Shown here piece after piece: positions 22,680-34,500 of a DNA stretch of 64,000 nt. Below the pieces are notes generated by a model that worked only from the letters and a program-made list of their open reading frames with translations, did no database searches and was not told where the DNA came from. Each line of letters begins with the position of its first letter. The first letter of the stretch is position 1. Both the position numbers and the translations under genes were made by a program. Source of the DNA: Aurelia coerulea (Eukaryota; Cnidaria; Scyphozoa; Semaeostomeae; Ulmaridae); assembly GCA_039566865.1 (NCBI GenBank), contig CM076959.1:18522501-18586500 (forward strand). The letters are read 5' to 3'.

Positions 22680-23340
22680 CTAATAATATATGTAGGGACT
22701 ATCATCAAGACTTTGGAGACTTTTAAAGAATTGATCTTTGATTTTATGTTTGAAACTGTTGTTGTTTGTTGCAGATTTTAGTTCTGAGGGTAAACTGTTC
22801 CATATTCTAGGTCCTAAATATGAGAGACCATTTTGTCCTGTGTTGCTTTTTCGGAAAGGTTGAATTAGTTTGTTTTTAGATCTTCGAGTTACTCGGCTCT
22901 GGCCAACTGGTAAGAACATCTCTGACATATATGATGGGGCTGCATTATCAAAAAAATTGAAAACCTTTGCAGCAGTGCATTGCTCAAACCTTTCTTTAGT
23001 GGGGAGCCAGTTTACAGTTTTGAATTCTTTTACTCCTATATGTGCTCTGTTACTCAGATTCAAGCAGAATCTGATACATTTATTTTGAGCCGTCTGAATT
23101 TTTTTAGTTAATCTTTTATTCAACATTGGAAGCCAAGCGCTGCATGCAAAGTCAAAGTGGGGTTGAATTAGTGCATTTGCCGGTAATCTTCGAAGGGAAA
23201 GGTCAAGAAAATTTTGCTTTCTGTAAAGGAATCTGAGCCTGCCATTGATTTTACCAAGGGTCCTGGTTGCCATTGACTCGCCAGACAGGTCCCCATCTAG
23301 GACACAGCCAAGGTATGTGACTGATGACAAAAATCTTGTA
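22680..23340 (-). pseudogene. LINE reverse-transcriptase C-terminal remnant (216 codons open)
   Basis: The longest LINE frame in the window. It opens with VTYLGCVLDGDLSG and KINGRLRFLYRKQNFL, continues through PHFDFACSAWLPMLNKRL, IQTAQNKCIRFCLNLSNR and VNWLPTKERFEQC, and ends LGPRIWNSLPSELKSATNN. These are the post-RT motifs (YLGv-D, h-D-ac-aW, LQ-aQN-ciR, WLP-eR, iWNsLP) of CR1/Rex/L2-type LINEs. The RT catalytic box is absent and the reading frame is intact, suggesting a relatively young 5'-truncated insertion. Confidence 0.85.
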
Positions 23341-24426
23341 CAGCCCCTTTAAGTCAGAATTCACATTGATGTCATAAGCAATTTCTGCTTTGTTGTTTCA
23401 GCCACTGCCTGGCTGCAAAATTTGTGTTAAACAAAAGGAAACAATGAGCCTATTGTTTAGAGAGGCAATTGCAGCTGTGCAAGCAATTTTGACGAAGACG
23501 AGATCCTCTACATATTCTTCAAATTTTCAAATTCTTTGCCCAGCAGATTTTTCAACAGGTAAATAAGACAACATGTTATAAGCAAATAAAAAAGTGATTT
23601 ATTTTCAAATTAGATTTTAAGCATACTAAAATTGTACAACAAGTTCTAATGAAAATCCAAATATGCATATTGAATAGCACTTAGTTATGATATACTACTA
23701 AATCAATGATGATAAGTTAGCTAAACATGTATGTGCCCAAAACTACAACAAAACGATGGTGGTACTTATAATTTAGACTGATAAAATCAGTTTATGCAGC
23801 ATAAAAATGTTTGCCCAACACCCAAGTTAAAAGAGGGATCATAGCATTCATTAGAAACAAAAGTGGAGACAGTGCTGTTGAAAACTTGTCATTCAAGACA
23901 TTTTATGCCAAAAACTTTGAGAAAAATACAGTAGATTATTGTAACCCTACATCAAAGATGGCTAACTCCAATGTAGGTGACGTTGATCCAGCATCAGAAG
24001 AGTAGCAATCAATGAAAGAATAGGAAAGTGGAAATTTAAATTTTGGTTACGTTATGTTCTGCAAGTTCTGCAGAACAGGATGTAATTTTGGTAAAAATTT
24101 CATTGAAATTGGTTCTAATGCAAACGTTCTTCACATTCAATTGTATAAACGGGCATTACATCATCATAAAAGTGGGTTGGTTATCATAATTTCAGGGGCA
24201 TACCATTTTTCAAATGTGGGTCAAGTTCCCCCTGACGTTGAAGGGATTTTGATAGCTTATACAACAAGGCCCTTTATCATGATGAGAATTTCTAAGTAGG
24301 TTGCAAGCTTAAAGCCATATATTAACAATGCTAAGCACACAGGACAAGACACATTAGTAATAATAATGATAATAATTTATTTTGCAAAGTGCAAATCTTA
24401 TGCTAAAACTTTCGTTCTGAGTTATG

Positions 24427-25228
24427 AAGGGACAAAGTTCTAGCACAGAAATCAAATCTTAAGAAAACGTTGCACGATTGGTTGATACATCTTTCTTTTC
24501 CCTAATGATTTGAAAGGAATTTCAGGTATTTTGTTACCAGTGCTGTTCGGCACCCTTTCATATTTTGATTATGTTTCAAATAGTTTTTCAATTGTGATGT
24601 CATTAAATTGCTAACTCATAAACCAAAAGCTACAAATTTCTGCTTACCACAATATTATACCTAGACATTCATAAACTATGGTTTTCTTGAAGGTTGTGTC
24701 ATTTTCCTCTACGTTATCAATTTAAGATTCACAACGATTTTTGTCAAAGCTGTTCGTCAATTCTTTCAACTAAAAAAAAATGCAGTAGTATTTCTTCTTT
24801 TAGCAGAACCTGCCAAAGCTTTAATCTGATCCCGAGTGTTCTATCCTAAACCATAATTGTGTTTTTGTTTATTTGCCATTTATTTATTAACATTCACACT
24901 TACATTGTTAATTTTGTCGAAGATTTCGCCTCACTTCTGAGGCCTCATCAGCAACGATGATTAGTTGCTGATGAGGCCTCAGAAGTGAGGCGAAAGCTGC
25001 GACAAAATTAACAGTGTAAGTATGAGTGTTAAAAAACAAATGGCAAATAAACAAAAACAAAAACACAATTATGAAAATGCAATAATTTTGAAAATAGTCA
25101 AGATATCAAAAATTGCCAATGAGCATTTATAACAAAGTACCCGAAGTTTCTTTCAAGCCATTAAAAAAGAAGAAGAAAGCAGCATCAACCAATCGCATGC
25201 AATGTTTTGTAAAGATTTGATTCCTATG
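24427..25228. mobile_element. AGCATAGG-type MITE (family B) interrupted by a palindrome
   Basis: The left half contains GATTTGAAAGGAATTTCAGG and ACATTCATAAACTATGG. The right half contains GTTTCTTTCAAGCCATT and AAAGATTTGATTCCTATGCT, both matching the two halves of family B. The palindrome at 24852-25073 splits them. Confidence 0.65.
24852..25073. mobile_element. 222-bp palindromic element
   Basis: CATAATTGTGTTTTTGTTTA at one end is inverted at the other. The centre reads TGAGGCCTCATCAGCAAC, then a few bases, then GTTGCTGATGAGGCCTCA. Arms are about 100 bp with few mismatches. It sits inside a family B MITE and was therefore inserted after it. Confidence 0.85.
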
Positions 25229-25644
25229 CTTGACGTTCTACGAAAAGATACTAATCATGCAAGGTTTGCCTAAGTGTAGGGTATGATATTAAGGCATCAA
25301 ACTTCGAAAATACTTCAGCAACAGGACATCTTTCTAATGGGACCGGACATCCATTGTGTTGATTTTCAGAGAAAAATGAGCCTCATTGAACTGACCATAG
25401 ATTTATTGTTAGCTTATGGAATAATATACCAGTTGTACCAAAATGATGTTTGTCAAATATACTGTCTTGAATCATGTATCGATTTTGATAAAACCCAATC
25501 ATTTTTTAACAGAAAGCCTAAGTTAGATGTAAAATTTGTTTACTAAAATCAGGCATACCATTCTAGAGGGTCAAAAATTAATTTAAGACCTTTGAGACAC
25601 GGATACCTTGCTATGGGGCCTATTCTTTGCAAAGATATTTTTCT

Positions 25645-26164
25645 ACCGGGTGAGTCAAAAAAAGTTTAGACGTTTGACTGGCTGTGAAATAAAAACTATG
25701 AGACCGATATTCAAAACTGAAATGTTAATCTATCAGTCAAAGGCCTACCTAGTTGTAAAAGTTTTGTTTGCTAAAATCACGCATCTTATAGACTCGGAAA
25801 TTAGGCAAATTCTGGTATGGGGTTTGTATTGGAACGAGAGCTCCGCGTTTCTCTCTGTTCCATGTTTTACTTGCCATTGAAATTTGAATTCAATACAGTT
25901 GTAGGTGTCAGACGGAGAATTTAATTTTTTGTGGCAAGTAAATCATGGACCAGCATGGAACGTGGAATTCTCATTCCCATACAAATCTATTATCAGCATT
26001 TTCTTAATTTCTGGGCTTAAAAGATGAGTGATTTTACGAAACGAAATGTTCACATCTAAGTCAGCCTGCGAGCGATAGATCAACATTTCAGTTTTGAATA
26101 TCGGTCGCGTACTATTTATTTCACAGCCAGCCAAACGTGTTCACTTTGTCTGCTTCACACTGTA
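25645..26164. mobile_element. Foldback element with ACCGGGTGAGTCA end
   Basis: The left ACCGGGTGAGTCAAAAAAAG plus TTTGACTGGCTGTGAAATAA is inverted at the right as TTATTTCACAGCCAGCCAAA. ATATTCAAAACTGAAATGTT also pairs with AACATTTCAGTTTTGAATAT. Arms are about 240 bp. A matching single end occurs at 52654. Confidence 0.8.
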
Positions 26165-26275
26165 TGTTTAGTCAAACGTCGAGCATTTTTCTAGCACACC
26201 GTAAGTTAGCTTTTTTATTTCTTTAAAACTGCGGTTAGTTCATCCAAAAACTGTCCTTTATCTCACGATATTGTA

Positions 26276-26861
26276 AACAAGATTTTGTAACGCAATAGCA
26301 TGAGGTGCTTTTGTTGACACCTGAATTCAACGTGATTAGCGATTGCTGACAAAGGAGATTCCCTCAACCAGTAATTCAAAACAAACAAAGTCGGAAAAGT
26401 TTCTCTGAAACCCAGGTAGCTAGCGCGCTCGTTGTGCATTCCAGAAATTGTTTTTAAGAGCAAACATGAGCATACATTGAGAAAAGAAGGATATATCTAA
26501 ACATGTACCTCGGAAATTTAATTTATTTGGTCCAGAAGCTGAGCAGCAAGTGTTTTAATTACATCCAAAAAATAAGACAATTGAATCGCCTCCCAATCGG
26601 CCTTTGAACTAAACAAATTAAATGCCCGAGGCAGATGTGTAGATATATCCTTTTTCTCTCAATCTATGCTCCTTTTAAAACAATTTGTGTAATGCACAAC
26701 GAGTGCGTTAGCTACCTGGGTTTCCGAGAAAATTTTGCGGCTTTGTTTGTTTTGAATTACTGGTTGAGAGAATGTCCTTTGGCTGCGATTGCTAATCGCT
26801 TTGAATTGTGGTGTCAATCAAAAGCTGATCATACTATAGTCTTACCAAATCTGCCCTTGTT
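26276..26861. mobile_element. Long-TIR foldback MITE, copy 4
   Basis: Starts AACAAGATTTTGTAACGCAA (lacking 5 bp of the consensus terminus) and ends ATCTGCCCTTGTT. The flanking 9-mers GATATTGTA and AATGTTGGA agree at 6 of 9 positions. The central loop is oriented as in copies 3 and 5. The two 66-84-codon ORFs inside are frames of the inverted arms, not genes. Confidence 0.85.
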
Positions 26862-27375
26862 AATGTTGGACACAAAAATATACAAATGAAAAAGTGCGAA
26901 TTTCGTAATGCCCAATTAATGTGAGTTCTTGATGTGTTAAAGCTTTTTAAGCTTACTTATACGACCGGATACGACCATACCGAAATTATCAAACTGTCTT
27001 TCTTACAGAGCACTTAACTTACTAAACTACGAAATGTTACTAATATCTTTTAAAAATTCCCTATCACCATGACGTCATTGCACAACAACGTTAACCCTGT
27101 ACCCTTGAAAATGTTTTTTGCATTTGCTTTTAAGTCTGTCCATCCAGCTGGTCTGCATTTTATGCCATGTTGTCGTCATTTCTTCTCCTCCTCCACAAAG
27201 ACTTCCCTGTCTGCGAAAAAAGAAAAAACTTAGAAAATTTAGTATAAAATGAAGAGGAAGTCCTTGCTAAGGGGAGATGAAATGAACGACAGTAAAAACA
27301 CAGAAATGATGCCACATTCACAAAGAAAAATAAACAGGATTTGAATTTATGGAAACTAATGTCGGTCTCGAATTA

Positions 27376-27996
27376 CCGGGTGTCCCAAAACCCATGTATA
27401 CAAATTTCGCGATGTGATGCGATGTGACTCCAGCGATGTGAATTTAGCTTTGATCAATAGCTAATCACTCTCAAAATGTTCCTCGATAGTGAACTTGAGC
27501 ATAGATACCTCGTTTGTTGGTATTGGTGCTTTGAGAGCAGAAATATCAATCTTGAAAGCTCAAATTTGCGTCCACTTGCAAAGCAGAGCTTTGGCCTTTT
27601 GGCCTAAGCAAATTCTTGAAGCACATCGAAATTAAGAGCTGAAATCAATGAAAAATTAAGAAACATCCCAATGTGTGGCTGGGGGGTGACTTCTGGAAAA
27701 AAGAATAACACAAAATCTAATATTGTTCAAATTTTATCAAGGCTCTCGTTGATTTATACGCTATGCCTTAAGAAATTGCTTAGGCCAAAAGGCTAAAGCT
27801 CTGGTTTGCAGGAAGAGGCAAATTTGAGCTTTCACGATTGATATTTCTGCTCTCAAAGCACCAATATCAACAAACGAGGTATCTATGTTCAAGTTAGCCA
27901 TCGAGGAACATTTTGAGAATGATTTTTCATTGATTAAAGCTAAATTCACATCGCTGGAGTCAACAACATCCGTATACATTTTTTTGGGACAACTGG
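27376..27996. mobile_element. TA-flanked foldback with CCGGGTGTCCC ends
   Basis: TA|CCGGGTGTCCCAAAA at the left is inverted as TTTTTGGGACAACTGG|TA at the right. Long inner arms pair over about 210 bp, for example TATCAACAAACGAGGTATCT with its inverse near 27515. A half copy lies at 60390-60629, and related ends occur at 32493-33101 and 39190-39710. TA flanks suggest a Tc1/mariner-like origin. Confidence 0.85.
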
Positions 27997-28571
27997 TATA
28001 ATACTGCCGATAAAAAAACAGCAACATCATCGTTTCAACCAGAATCTGGAGACGAAGCCCCTTTAAGTTTGTCAATGTGAATGCGGTATTGGACAGATAG
28101 ACAGATAAACAAAGGGTTCATACCAAATATGGACGTTTTCAATTGTCCTAAGAACGTTGTTGTGCACCAGCTTTTGTTTTATGTACTTTGCCTATGAAAT
28201 GAACAAGCCAATATTTATATTTGATCAAAATGATACTCTTATTAGATTGCCTACAACAAGAAATGTTATTAGTTGACAACTAGGTAATACAAGGTACAAA
28301 AGGGTGATATTCTAGAAAAGTCTCCGATCATTGAAGAATTGAGAATCGCACTGCCTAGCAGAACAGTTTACTAGATAGGTTCATCTGGCAATGAGCAATG
28401 GGACATTTGATGAATTGATGGGATATATAGCATGTGTCTCGAGCACTGTGAAGAATGGGTAGGGGAGAGTGGGAATATTTGTCACGGGGGTGAATGGTCA
28501 CTCACAGTCATGAATTAAATGCAAAAACAACCGAGAAGAATTTTGCCGATGATGTTTTTAGGATGTTATGA

Positions 28572-28765
28572 AGGTGTTGTGGCGCAGAGGTGTAATCCTC
28601 TGACTTTGCAGCCAGAATAGTCAGGCGGACAGTGTACGATACCCGGTAAAGCCCCACCACTTGAGCGTCATGACAAGGGATCGTGTCGCAGACTCGATTA
28701 GGTCTTGGCTACTTCTTCAATCCCACCACTTGGCGCTAAAAATCGATACTTCACCTTCACCACTT
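28572..28765 (+). mobile_element. tRNA-headed SINE family 1, copy 2
   Basis: Starts GGTGTTGTGGCGCAGAGGTG (box A-like TGGCGCAGAGG), then TGACTTTGCAGCCAG and a decayed box B near 28635 (GTACGATACCCGG). The body CACTTGAGCGTCATGACAAG ... CCACTTGGCGCTAAAAATCG ends with CTTCACCTTCACCAC. Same family as the copies at 21521 and 62443. Confidence 0.85.
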
Positions 28766-29254
28766 CTTTTAAATATATCAGCAAAGATGACAACAATCAA
28801 ATCATTTAATTGAAAGTGAGAGTGTGACAAGTTACCCCTGTGACAACTAGGCCCACTTTCCCTACTACAATGGCCAGGACCTCTCTCATATGAAACGTGC
28901 AAAAATGTCAACTTAGTGGTTAGCGAAACAAGCTTTCAGCGTTGTCGATGGGCTGAGTAGACTAACTATTCGATTACCAATGTTAGGTAACGATGTGACC
29001 TAATTCGGACTATTCGATGTGACCAATGTTAGGTAATGATTTGATATGATTAGTGTCAGATGAAGATACATAGCAGTTTGTTACGCTAATCAATGAGATT
29101 TTCAAATTATGTCGTAGCAATTAAAAGACGGAGCGAAAAGTTGATTTCAGCGAACTTCGCATCAAATCTTTAAAAATGATTGCACAAATGGTCCACGCAT
29201 CTTTCGTTTGATTTAATGACTTGAAAGGGACTTCAGTTCAGGTACTGTGTTGTA

Positions 29255-29790
29255 TATAGCACGGGTTCCTAATCTTTAAATCGGCATAAAAAGATTCGTG
29301 TAAAATTATATGACCAATTTCTCCTGATTAAATGGCTTGAAAGAAACTTTAGCTACTTACTTATAATTCTACCGTTGGACTTTTCAGAAATTTTTGAAAT
29401 TTTTCAAAATTACTGCGCACTTTATATTCTGACTCATTTGAGGATGTGACGTCATCAAATTTCTAAATCAAAACCAGAAGAGTGATAGACTGATTTTTGC
29501 TTGATACCATATTGTAGACATTTTCAAACTATGGTTTTCTTAGAAATTATTTCACGTTGCGTCAAACAGTTTAACGATGGTTTTAATTTTTTTGAAAAAT
29601 TTTCTAGAGCTCTTGAAAAGAAGAAAAACATTCCCAATTCTGAAAACATAAAAGATTTCAGAAAAGTCCAACGGTAGAATTATAGAGAAATAGCAAAAGT
29701 TTCTTTGAAGTCATTCAGTACAAAGAAATAGGTCACTCAATTTTACACCAGCCTTTTTAAAGATTTACAACCTATGTTGCGCTCTAATCA
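29255..29790. mobile_element. AGCATAGG-type MITE (family B), near-complete copy
   Basis: The left GGTTCCTAATCTTTAAAT and right TTTTTAAAGATTTACAACCT ends are inverted. ATAATTCTACCGTTGGACTT at the left pairs with AAGTCCAACGGTAGAATTAT at the right. The middle GATGTGACGTCATCAAATTT and CATATTGTAGACATTTTC are diagnostic. A second truncated left end lies immediately upstream at about 29163. Confidence 0.8.
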
Positions 29791-29796
29791 ATTGGC

Positions 29797-29893
29797 CAAT
29801 CTAACAAACTGAGTTCATTTGATCGATTAAAATTAAGCTTGAATTTGAGAAAGTTAGTTTAACTTAACTGTGTCAGTGTGAATATTACTAATT
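29797..29893. repeat. ~97-bp dispersed repeat, copy 2
   Basis: Reverse complement of 16031-16131, from AATCAATTGGCCAATCTAAC to AACTGTGTCAGTGTGAA, almost unchanged. Confidence 0.7.
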
Positions 29894-30359
29894 TTACTAA
29901 TAATGTATAATATCAATATTACAGCGTTTTCCTTTTCTTTGAAAAACTCACGAAAAGTTTGAAAAATATCAAAATGACGGTAAATCTTAAATCGGTACAG
30001 TCTTCAAGCAAACCGTAGTTTTCTTTTTGATTTAACTTAAAAATGGGTCACACCGTTCAAGTATAGATTTACACTAAACAAACAGGTTAGCACATTTTGA
30101 AAATGGATATTTTGATTCAGCTATTAAAAAGAGACTGCACAAAACTTTATCCTGTAGCTCTTTTATGGGTGCATGACAAGAGGGTTTGGCATTCTATCCA
30201 CAAATTTGTCTTTTTAATTCAACTTGAAATTAGATTATTAGATTAGAAATTAAAGCTTCAAAATAGCTATAAAATTATTGCTTACAGAATTTGAAATGAA
30301 AATGACTTTATAAAGGTTTATGATGTGGCTTTAATTCGAAATCTGTACCTTTTCTGGTT

Positions 30360-30790
30360 TACCGTAAATTTACTATTAAAGACAAATGACGGATATATAG
30401 CGCCTAGTTTAAAAATAGAACAAAAGATGGCTTAGTGCTTTCATTTGTCAATTGATTTGCTAATCTCTCGATATCATCAAATACAATGGAATTCAATAGG
30501 TTATATTTAGATTGCCCAGGCCCCTGATTTAAGTCACCTTATATCTCCGTCATTTGTCTTTAAGCCGCCGGGGGGCTTATTTAATTTTGGACAATTTTTA
30601 GTCCTTCTGCATCACATTTTGCAGTTTAAACATACAATTTTACGAGTTAAATACTTGAATTCGTCAAAGTTTTATCTCAAAACACATCAGAATTAACATG
30701 CAAACTTATTTAGCTCAATAAATGGAGAATCTTTGGTAACCTCTGGAGAGAAAGAGGGGGGGGGGGGGGCTTAATAGAGCTTTTATGGTA
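30360..30790. mobile_element. TACCGTAAA-type MITE, copy 1, carrying a nested insertion
   Basis: The right end GGCTTAATAGAGCTTTTATG matches the copy at 40211-40479. The left end TACCGTAAATTTACTATTAA is cut by a TTAA-type MITE and resumes at 30563 as GCCGCCGGGGGGCTTATT. Removing the insertion restores colinearity with the intact copy. Internal poly-G (13) precedes the right end. Confidence 0.85.
30380..30558. mobile_element. TTAA-type MITE, ~180 bp, copy 2 (nested)
   Basis: The ends AGACAAATGACGGATATA and TATCTCCGTCATTTGTCT are inverted. TTAA is duplicated at 30376-30379 and 30559-30562. It is inserted in the single TTAA of the left arm of the TACCGTAAA-type MITE. The core AATACAATGGAATTCAATAG relates it to copies at 5657 and 54705. 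Confidence 0.88.
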
Positions 30791-30852
30791 TGATTGCAAT
30801 TCGATGACGTTACAACCTCAAAACTGGTTCAAACACTGAACAAATTGCTTAA

Positions 30853-31167
30853 AGGGGCTCCGTCGTCACACAGTAAACAAATCCGTAAACTCGCACGTGT
30901 CGGGGATTATCCATTGTTCATCCATTGTTTTCTGCAGTTTGTTTGGTGGCTTCACCCAAGCCACCAAAAAGTGACCGTTAAAAATCCACTTATATCCGAG
31001 CAATCGTAGAAGATATGAATGTTTGGTTTGTTCCTTAGTGAAGTACAAGGATTAATGCCCAAACAGCAACTTTCATTTTGAAAAAAATATGAAAATCCTG
31101 TGTCGTGTCACCTTTCAAAAAACTGCAAAAATCATCGTTTTGTTTACATTTTGACGACGGAGCCCCT
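30853..31167. mobile_element. TTAA-flanked foldback, AGGGGCTCCGTCGTCA ends
   Basis: TTAA|AGGGGCTCCGTCGTCA at the left (TTAA 30849-30852) is matched by TGACGACGGAGCCCCT|TTAA at the right (TTAA 31168-31171). 315 bp. Related fragments, including GCCACCAAAAAGTGACCG-like sequence, occur near 2040-2170 and 12020-12150. A piggyBac-like origin is inferred from the TTAA. It lies just downstream of the Zic gene. Confidence 0.85.
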
Positions 31168-31529
31168 TTAAATACTGAAAATAACCAGAATATCCAAATT
31201 TGCCAAAAAACATATAGCAAAGTAACCATTTGTGCAATCTTCAAAGACTTAACGCCAGTGTTATATTTCAGCATTAAGCGATTATAAAATTATTTGTCAA
31301 CTCGAAAGAAAAAATACTTTTATCAGGACTATTTACATGTTGGTGACATCGCTCCTGTTAAAAGGACCCGGGAACAAGGACTCAGGTGACAAGGACTCAG
31401 GTGACAAGTCTAGTTGTACTCTGTATATACCAAAAGGCCTTATGCTGCATCACTTACTTTATAAAATCAATAAAAATCAACGTATGAAAGACAAAAATAA
31501 AAGCACTTTGTCTACTACACACACAGTCA

Positions 31530-34500
31530 TTAGCTTTCATCAGCATCGTCACCACCTTCACTGGGAAGAGGCTCGTGCAGACTACTTGAAGTAGTAGAAT
31601 TATGTGACGAGGATTCTTCCCGTAACGGCGAAGCAGGCGGCGATATTTCGCCATGCAGTTTCATGTGTTTACGTAGCGAACTTGGATGCGTGTAGCTCTT
31701 ATTGCATCCACCGATTCTACACATGTAAGGCTTTTCTGATGTGTGTACATGTGAATGTTTCTTTCGATCGCTTGAATTCGCGAAACGACGACCACATCCT
31801 GCGAATTCACAAACGAATGGCTTTTCGCCTGAAAATGAAGAGATTATTGCAATATTCTACGGAGAATCTTGTTGTGCCTGGGAAAATTAGGCATTATTCT
31901 TTGGAGAGGTTCTTTTAAATCTGGTTTTCAAAATTTTGCTGTGACGTGTTGCCTGGTGTAGTCCTGAACATAAAAGTAATATGCGGATCAAGGAATTGCT
32001 TTGTTTTGGCTGGAAAAATTAAACGTTATTATTAGGAGAAGCGAGGGAAGGAAATCTTGACAGATCTGGTCTGATTTGATAAAATCTAGCTGCAGTGTTG
32101 CTTGGTGTTGTCCTGAACATAAGATTAATATGCTGAGCACAGAATGGACTGAGTGAAAAGTGAAGGAAAGCTAAATCGCTTTTCACCTGAAATAAAGATA
32201 CTGATTGCAATATCTAACGCGAAAGAGAAAATTGTAATTTCCTCAGAATGAAATATTGCTGGTAGCAGAAATTTTAAGACATAATTCTGATCCAGTTGCT
32301 CTTTTGGGAAAGTCAATGTGATAACTTAGCGAATTACATCTGCTAGGTATGTTAAATTCAGTTTCTAGATGGGGCAACATAACGATCTATATATATCTAC
32401 CCTAAGTACAAGCTGGTACCCAGGCGATTATATATCGAAATATTGAAAGAATATTAACAGCTCTGATAGATCCATCGTTCTTTTTCAATATGCAGGTTGT
32501 CCCAAAAAATTGTGCCCCATTTGCCTAAAGATTGTGACAAAATGGCAGAAGATTCTTGCCAAACTTTCATATGACGTTGTGCTGCAGGTGTTCAAATAAA
32601 GTTTGCTGCAATCTTCGTAGGAATCCGTTGAAAAATGATGGAGCTATGACCTTCAGAAGACCAAATTTGCCTGATGACTGAAACCAGCAGTCGGCCATTT
32701 TGTCTTACTATTTTGCATTGATAAATAGCTTCACGTGAGGTAAGAAATAGTTTCTGTGAGGGCAGAAATAGTTGAGCTCTCTGATGATTATTGGAATTTT
32801 CACAAGAGCTGTGACATTGGAGGCTGCAGTTTCATTTCATCCATGAAGCTATTTATCGCTGCAAAGTAGTAAGACAAAATGGCCGACCGGTGGTTTTAAC
32901 CATCAAGCAAATTTGATTTCTCCATATTTGATTTCTCCAAATTCGATAGCTCCATCATTTGTCAACGGATTTTTATGGGGATGGTAGCAAACTTCAATTG
33001 AACATCTGAAGAGCAACATTATGCCTAAGTTTGAGGAGAATCTTTGCCGTTTTGTCACAATCTTCAAGCAAACGGGGCATACTTTTTTTCGGGACACCCT
33101 GTATACTCATATGTTCTTTTACGCAACATCTTTCGCATGCAAAATGATTGAGTTAGCCTGACCATTAACATAAAAACTTGTGAAATTACAGTGCTATGGA
33201 AAACTAACTCAACCAAACAATAATTCAATCAAATTTCATGTCTTTATGACCGATTTAAAACAGTTATGAATGAACCAAAGTTGCATTATCGTTTTTTGGT
33301 TACTAATGTGGGAAAGGGAGTATTTAAGTATGAGATACTTAACCTTTTCGCCCTGGTTAGAATCCTTGAAATCTTTTAAGTTAAATCATTCAGACACTTT
33401 GAAGTGTAGTTATGGTGAATTATTGCTTCACAGCTAACTGCTAAGAATCAACTCGGTAAGCTCCCACAAACGTACAATTTCTCTTTAAATCATAGCAATT
33501 TATGGGACATAAATCATGTCCTGGAATCATGCTCACTTTGTTATCCAGGGCAGCACAGGTTCCAGATCTTATAAAGGTTAACAAACTCGTAAGAAACTCT
33601 GAGCAGCTCGTGAGGGTTTTGTACGGAGATTACGACTCATCATTTGACCAGCTTTTAGCCAGGGCTAAAAGCGTTACAGTTCACCAGAAGAATCTGCAAA
33701 GTCTTATGATAGAAATTTATAAGACCATGAACCATCTTAATCCTTCATATATTTGGGAGTTCTTTGTTAAAAAGGATATACCTTAAATTTTGTCCGCACC
33801 AAAGAGCTATGCAGGTTTCCATCAGCACAGTCACGTCGATATGGACTAAATTCTCTTTCGTTTAGAGGTGGTCTCCTGTGGAACACTCTAGATGATAAAC
33901 TAAAGAGAGCTGATAAGTTTTAAAAGGGGGATCAAAGAATGGGATGGCAAAAGATGTAAATGTTTAATTTGTAAATAATTTTGTTATATTGTAAATAGTT
34001 GATTTGAATTAGTTTTTAGTAACTATGTACATATCAACTTTAAATGATGTTATGATGATGATGAAGCACTCAAACCTGATAATCTTAAGAAACTTTCAGT
34101 ACTGGCCCAAATTCCTAGTTCTTTATAAAAAAATGTGTATAACAAATGAGATGAAGTAATAAGCAGACCACCCCCATTATATGTTGAATCATCAATTCAT
34201 CCTTATCGGAAGGAAAGGATACTGTATATTTAAGAATTATTCAAATTATTCTGTTAATTAAAGATAAATCAACAAAAACTCTGTGGTGGACTTTTCATAT
34301 CAAGAACAAAACTCGTGAATATTTTCCACGAATGTTACATATTTAACTGTGTGCAAACTGCGCACAATTCAGAACTCCTTCCCAGTTATTTTGTTTCGAA
34401 TTGTGTACATGACAAGCAAAGAACCAAGAGGTTGGCACAACACTGAGAAGCGACACAGTGCTACTGTTTGTTCTGTGTTCACATGTAACAGTGAATATTG

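Noticed and set aside
27078..27212. Minus-strand open frame after a good acceptor (TTTTTTCGCAG), reading MTTTWHKMQTSWMDRLKSKC
   Set aside because: I tested it as the missing first AMT exon. Its possible donors give the wrong phase for joining 17009, and it has no membrane segment. It could be an exon of another gene, but nothing supports that.
28131..28192. Minus-strand frame AKYIKQKLVHNNVLRTIENV between AG and GT
   Set aside because: It is short, its phase creates a stop when joined to the candidate at 27212, and no family is recognised.
31604..31918. Plus-strand ORF opposite Zic exon 2
   Set aside because: It is the antisense shadow of the zinc-finger exon.
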